Assembly (NCBI GenBank): GCA_938082375.1
Contig: CALKCJ010000016.1
Location: 44,151 to 108,150, forward strand
Direction: 5' to 3'
Source of the DNA: an uncultured Thermomicrobiaceae bacterium
Lineage (GTDB): Bacteria; Chloroflexota; Chloroflexia; Thermomicrobiales; Thermomicrobiaceae
DNA length: 64,000 nt
The position numbers and the translations under genes are program-made. The notes under the pieces were generated by a model. That model was not told the DNA's origin. It saw only the letters and a program-made list of their open reading frames with translations, and did not search any database. This document shows, piece after piece, positions 61,051 through 64,000 of this stretch (within the stretch, counting starts at the first letter, position 1; each line of letters begins with the position of its first letter).

Positions 61051-61539
61051 TCAATCGTCGTCGCTGGCCTGGCCGATCGCTCGCTGCCCGGACTCCTTCG
61101 CCGCGCCGATCCGCTCCTCGGCCCGGCGGACGAGCACGATCGTGACGATGCCGATCAGCGTGCCGGCGATCGCGATCAGGTAGTAGCCGGCTCCTACCAG
61201 CATGCCGATCGCCGCGGCGACCCAGATACCGGCAGCCGTTGTCAGCCCGTACACGCGATCGCGAGCGCGTAAGATCATCCCGCCGCCGAGGAAGCCCACG
61301 CCGGTCACGATAGTCGAGCCGATCCGCGAGGGATCGATCAGGCCACCGGCGACCGGCTGGCTGAAGTCCTGTGCCAGCAGCATCGAGCCGACCATGAAGA
61401 GCGCCGCACCCTCGGCGACGAGCATATGCGTGCGCAAGCCAGCCGGCTTATCACGGAGCTCACGCTCGAACCCCAGCACGCCACCGAGGAGGGTGGCGAG
61501 TACGAGACGAAGCACGGCCTCGGTTTCGGAGAGCATCAC
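61051..61539 (-). CDS. MgtC/SapB family membrane protein
   Basis: A 162-residue protein with four to five helices. LRLVLATLLGGVLGFERELR and DKPAGLRTHMLVAEGAALFM match the first MgtC signature (GxxxGxERExxxKPAGLRTH), and SRIGSTIVTGVGFLGGGMIL the second. MgtC proteins are linked to growth at low magnesium and to ATP synthase inhibition. AAGGA precedes ATG 61539. It is single and has no mgtB neighbour. The gap 61540-61837 shows nothing. Confidence 0.9.
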   Translation of the reverse strand: MMLSETEAVLRLVLATLLGGVLGFERELRDKPAGLRTHMLVAEGAALFMVGSMLLAQDFSQPVAGGLIDPSRIGSTIVTGVGFLGGGMILRARDRVYGLTTAAGIWVAAAIGMLVGAGYYLIAIAGTLIGIVTIVLVRRAEERIGAAKESGQRAIGQASDDD

Positions 61540-61837
61540 ACATTCCTTATAAGCACAAGCAGCAGCTGACAGCGCAATCTCTCGCCTGCCGACACGTGAC
61601 GCACCCGCATATCGGCCGCGACGGAGGAGCTGGAATAAATGATACCTGCCCCCGCCGGCTGGAACCGGGGCATGCTCACCATCTCAGGGGAAGCTCGATC
61701 CACGCCGGCTAGGCAGGCGACGCTGACCGCTCCACAGCATGTGCTAGCAGAGCCAAGCGGCAAGGCCGTGCTTGCCGTCGTTCATGTCGACGTCACCAGG
61801 CTCACGTGGCGGGTGCGGTCGCGGCGAGCTCGCTCAG

Positions 61838-62827
61838 CTACGCTTGGACGAAGATGGCCGTGTAGTAGTGAATCCCGTCCGCACTCACCTTCTCCGCGAC
61901 ACCGAAGCGGGTGAACCGTGCGTCAAGAATCACTGCGCGGTGGGCCGGGCTGGCGAGCAGCGACCGTGCGGCTTCGGCCGCCGTCTCCGCGAGCGGGTAG
62001 TTGTTGCGCTGGATCGTTTCGCCGGCATAGCTCCAGGGGACGCCCCATTGGCCCAGCAGGTCGAACACCGTCGTGCCCTCTGGCGAGGTGTGGGAGAAGT
62101 AGCTGCGCTTCGCCATATCGTCACTCCGGAGTTGGGCGATCTGGCTGAGTGTGGTGTCGTACTGAAGGGGTGCAAGGCCAGCCTCCTGCCTCGCCTGATT
62201 GAGCAGCGCAGCGAGCTGCTGGGCTAGCGAGAGTTCGGCATACTGCGCGTCTCGCGCGCGCTGCTGCCAGACAACCTGGCCAAGCAGGCCCAGCAAGACC
62301 GCGTCCGAACGACCAGCGAGTTCCGGATGATACTCGAAGCGCGCGCGCTCGAAATACTGGATCAGGAGACCGTCCTCCCAAAACGCCTCGGTGATCGGGT
62401 AGCCGAAGATGCGGACGCCGCCTCGTGACTCCCAGTAACCGAGGAACTGCGGGGCAATGTTGTGGCCCGTCTCAGAGACGTAGCGGTGGCCAGCCAGCGG
62501 CGCGACCGGAGAAAACGAACGCCCTTCTTGCTCGGCGATCTCCCGGCCGAGCAGGCCGAGCAGCACCTCGTACGCAGTGCCGGCGTACTCCGGGTGGTAC
62601 TCGAAACGCTGGCGCTCGAAGTACTGCACCAGGCGCCCCTTCTCGACGACTGGTGGGCTGATGGCGTACCCGAAGGTCGGGACACCGCCGTAAGTCGCGT
62701 AGAAGCTCTGGAAGACGGGGGCTACCTCGTAGCCGGTAGGGGAGACTGCACCCGCGGTGGCCGGCACAAGCAGGGTCGCCGACACAACCGAGAGGAAGAG
62801 GACGAACCAACGCCGGTGGAAAGTCAT
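61838..62827 (-). CDS. Secreted CAP-domain protein with two FGYPI/QYFER repeats
   Basis: A 329-residue exported protein. After a signal peptide (WFVLFLSVVSATLLVPATAGA) come two similar units of about 75 residues, each with GGVPTFGYAIS or GGVRIFGYPIT, then QYFERQRFEYHPE or QYFERARFEYHPE and LLGLLG. The C-terminal CAP/SCP domain has LLNQARQEAGLAPLQYD and RSYFSHTSPEGTTVFD, with the family histidine and glutamate. The repeat unit is familiar from Chloroflexota surface proteins, often joined to peptidoglycan or hydrolase domains. ATG 62827 is chosen because the signal peptide begins there. Confidence 0.85.
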   Translation of the reverse strand: MTFHRRWFVLFLSVVSATLLVPATAGAVSPTGYEVAPVFQSFYATYGGVPTFGYAISPPVVEKGRLVQYFERQRFEYHPEYAGTAYEVLLGLLGREIAEQEGRSFSPVAPLAGHRYVSETGHNIAPQFLGYWESRGGVRIFGYPITEAFWEDGLLIQYFERARFEYHPELAGRSDAVLLGLLGQVVWQQRARDAQYAELSLAQQLAALLNQARQEAGLAPLQYDTTLSQIAQLRSDDMAKRSYFSHTSPEGTTVFDLLGQWGVPWSYAGETIQRNNYPLAETAAEAARSLLASPAHRAVILDARFTRFGVAEKVSADGIHYYTAIFVQA

Positions 62828-63427
62828 TTGTCGCGCCTCGCCGGTGATCGCCACACGCCTGCGCTGCGGTGGCACCCCCGTGAGGCGGACCCACTGGTGA
62901 AGGTTGTCCCTTCAGAGCTGGCAGCCTGGCGATCTCCCGCTTCTGGAGACCCATGGCTTTGCGCCCCCGCCTCGCGACGGGTTTGCCCCTGCAGCTACCG
63001 GGAGTATTCCGGGGAGCACGATCCGCTTCGATGACCTATCGTGGCTAGTCCCGACGCACCGGCCGTGTGTGCGTGGCCTGGTATCAGTGTGCTAGGACGA
63101 GGTCTCAGTGAGGCATGGCCTGAGTTGGCCACGGAGCAGTAGGACTGCCGAGGTTGGCAGAGTGTTCGATGCGGCGGTAAGCAGGATCGGCAGGGCGCGG
63201 TTCGACTCGAACGCGCGGAGCAGCGAACGGCCCGGTTGCAGCCTAGACGGGAGGGCTGGAAGGCATGTCTGATCTCGTCGGCTCCATCAGAGAGCAGAAC
63301 AGTGCACTTGTCGGGGAAGAAGCCATGCTCAGAGGAGATCCGCGCGGATAGGCACCAAACCAGATCAAGCCGGACGCCTCATCCACGCCCGGCTCTCCCA
63401 CTGCTCCCTAAATGCAATACGCGCGGC
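62828..63427. other. Region without a recognisable gene, with a short palindrome
   Basis: 600 bases with no convincing coding frame on either strand. The only structure I see is GTTCGA-C-TCGAAC (63200-63212), a perfect six-base palindrome extended by CGC/GCG pairs with a one-base bulge. Short similar words such as GGCAG recur around it. Confidence 0.5.
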
Positions 63428-64000
63428 TCAGAGTTCCCGAGACCCCCGAGGTAACCAGTCGTCTGGTCGGATCAGGACGACGAGCGTACCGTTGTCCTGG
63501 ATGAACCGCTCGGCGTCGGGTGTCACCCACGTACCAACGACCGTCGCGACCGCAGGTAGACCGATGCGCCGCGCCAGCGCCGCCCGCTCCCGCGCCCGCT
63601 GCACGTCCTCCACGCCGATGCCCCAGGAGACCTCGGCGATCAGGTACACCTCGCTCCGGTCTTCTGGCCGCTGGCCAGTGACGACGACGTCGACCTCGAT
63701 CAAGCGATCCGCCTCCTCTGGGGAGAGGAGGCCCTGATCCTGGGCATCGTCGACCAAGTGGGCGAATCGCTCTTCGGAGACGAGTCGCGGGCGGCGGATC
63801 ACCCTGCGGAAGAGGGCGTGCGCCTTCCGCCGCGCGCGCTCCTCCAGGCCCCAGCCCTTAAGCCTGCCCAGATCGTCGGCCATGCGCTGCACCGTCCTGG
63901 CCAAGACACTGACCTGGACGGTCAGCTCGTCGACCCGGGCGGTGAGCAGGGCAATCTGCTCCTCGACCCGCTCCATGCGCTCGGTCAGGCTGTCCACCCG
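63428..64000 (-). CDS. Coiled-coil protein with PD-(D/E)XK-like domain (DUF3782-like), 5' end outside window
   Basis: A 189-residue readable part. Residues 1-55 are a regular coiled coil (MERVEEQIALLTARVDELTV...); then comes KAHALFRRVIRRPRLVSEE, a helical part with DDAQDQGLLSPEEADRL, and a strand pattern EVDVVVTGQ, VYLIAEVSWGI that looks like the acidic core of restriction-endonuclease-fold proteins (E/D-x-D...E-x-S/K). GTG 63997 is in frame, but related proteins have a longer coiled coil, so the start is probably beyond the window edge. The decayed copy at 39134-39566 is a relative. Confidence 0.65.
   Translation of the reverse strand, partial: RVDSLTERMERVEEQIALLTARVDELTVQVSVLARTVQRMADDLGRLKGWGLEERARRKAHALFRRVIRRPRLVSEERFAHLVDDAQDQGLLSPEEADRLIEVDVVVTGQRPEDRSEVYLIAEVSWGIGVEDVQRARERAALARRIGLPAVATVVGTWVTPDAERFIQDNGTLVVLIRPDDWLPRGSREL

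Noticed and set aside
63190..63215. tRNA T-arm (GGTTCGACTC)
   Set aside because: No acceptor stem, anticodon arm or CCA-side pairing could be built around it.

Overview
The window is GC-rich, gene-dense chromosomal DNA with many GTG starts, ATGA gene overlaps and strong Shine-Dalgarno sites. The gene set (B12-dependent class II ribonucleotide reductase, F420-type luciferase-like oxidoreductase, CoxL-type molybdenum hydroxylase, SufR-like regulator, CAP-domain protein with FGYPI/QYFERARFEYHPE repeats, paired M24 peptidases) suggests a free-living aerobic or thermophilic member of Chloroflexota, most likely class Thermomicrobia. That placement is inference from gene content; there is no rRNA here to test it. 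I see no insertion sequence, prophage, CRISPR array or tRNA gene.

Layout. 1-5.2 kb (+): end of a sugar ABC transporter and an oxidative deoxy-sugar pathway resembling non-phosphorylative L-fucose/L-rhamnose catabolism (enolase-superfamily dehydratase, SDR, mutarotase, aldo/keto reductase, lactonase). 5.3-12.7 kb (-): a remnant of a PEP-utilising enzyme, then a six-gene operon led by a CoxM-CoxS-CoxL type molybdenum hydroxylase with LLM oxidoreductase, M24 hydrolase and flavin monooxygenase, all behind one clear promoter. 12.9-17.7 kb: DUF2267 protein, a membrane methyltransferase and nrdJ, whose ~300-nt leader carries a promoter, two tandem NrdR boxes and a duplicated hairpin. 18-22.6 kb (-): a three-gene operon DUF4338 (DruA family) - NurA - HerA, the strongest candidate for an undescribed defence system. 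22.7-28.5 kb: CocE-type hydrolase, M24 peptidase, peroxiredoxin, SufR-like regulator and an unknown membrane protein. 28.7-32.5 kb (+): oligopeptide-type ABC binding protein and two permeases without an ATPase gene. 32.6-39.6 kb: small membrane proteins, GNAT, nucleotidyltransferase-fold protein, phosphoesterase, cyclase, APC transporter and a decayed gene. 39.8-45.9 kb: rmlA-argS overlap, Asp-box lipoprotein and LCP protein. 45.9-51.7 kb: dcd, a decayed DinB-like gene, cobalamin adenosyltransferase, photolyase, HpaI-type aldolase and SQR-like flavoprotein. 51.7-57.5 kb (+): Nramp transporter with a long leader, then a SAM-I riboswitch, metE and an aminotransferase. 57.5-64 kb: amidohydrolase, MidA-type methyltransferase, decayed trmH, DUF488, MgtC and CAP-domain proteins, and a coiled-coil protein running off the end.

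Connections. NrdJ needs adenosylcobalamin, which the PduO-type adenosyltransferase at 47.3 kb makes; MetE is cobalamin-independent and SAM-controlled. Dcd and NrdJ both serve dNTP supply. At least four genes are visibly decaying (PEP-utiliser fragment, coiled-coil/PD-(D/E)XK-like gene, DinB-like gene, trmH), which is notable in so compact a region.
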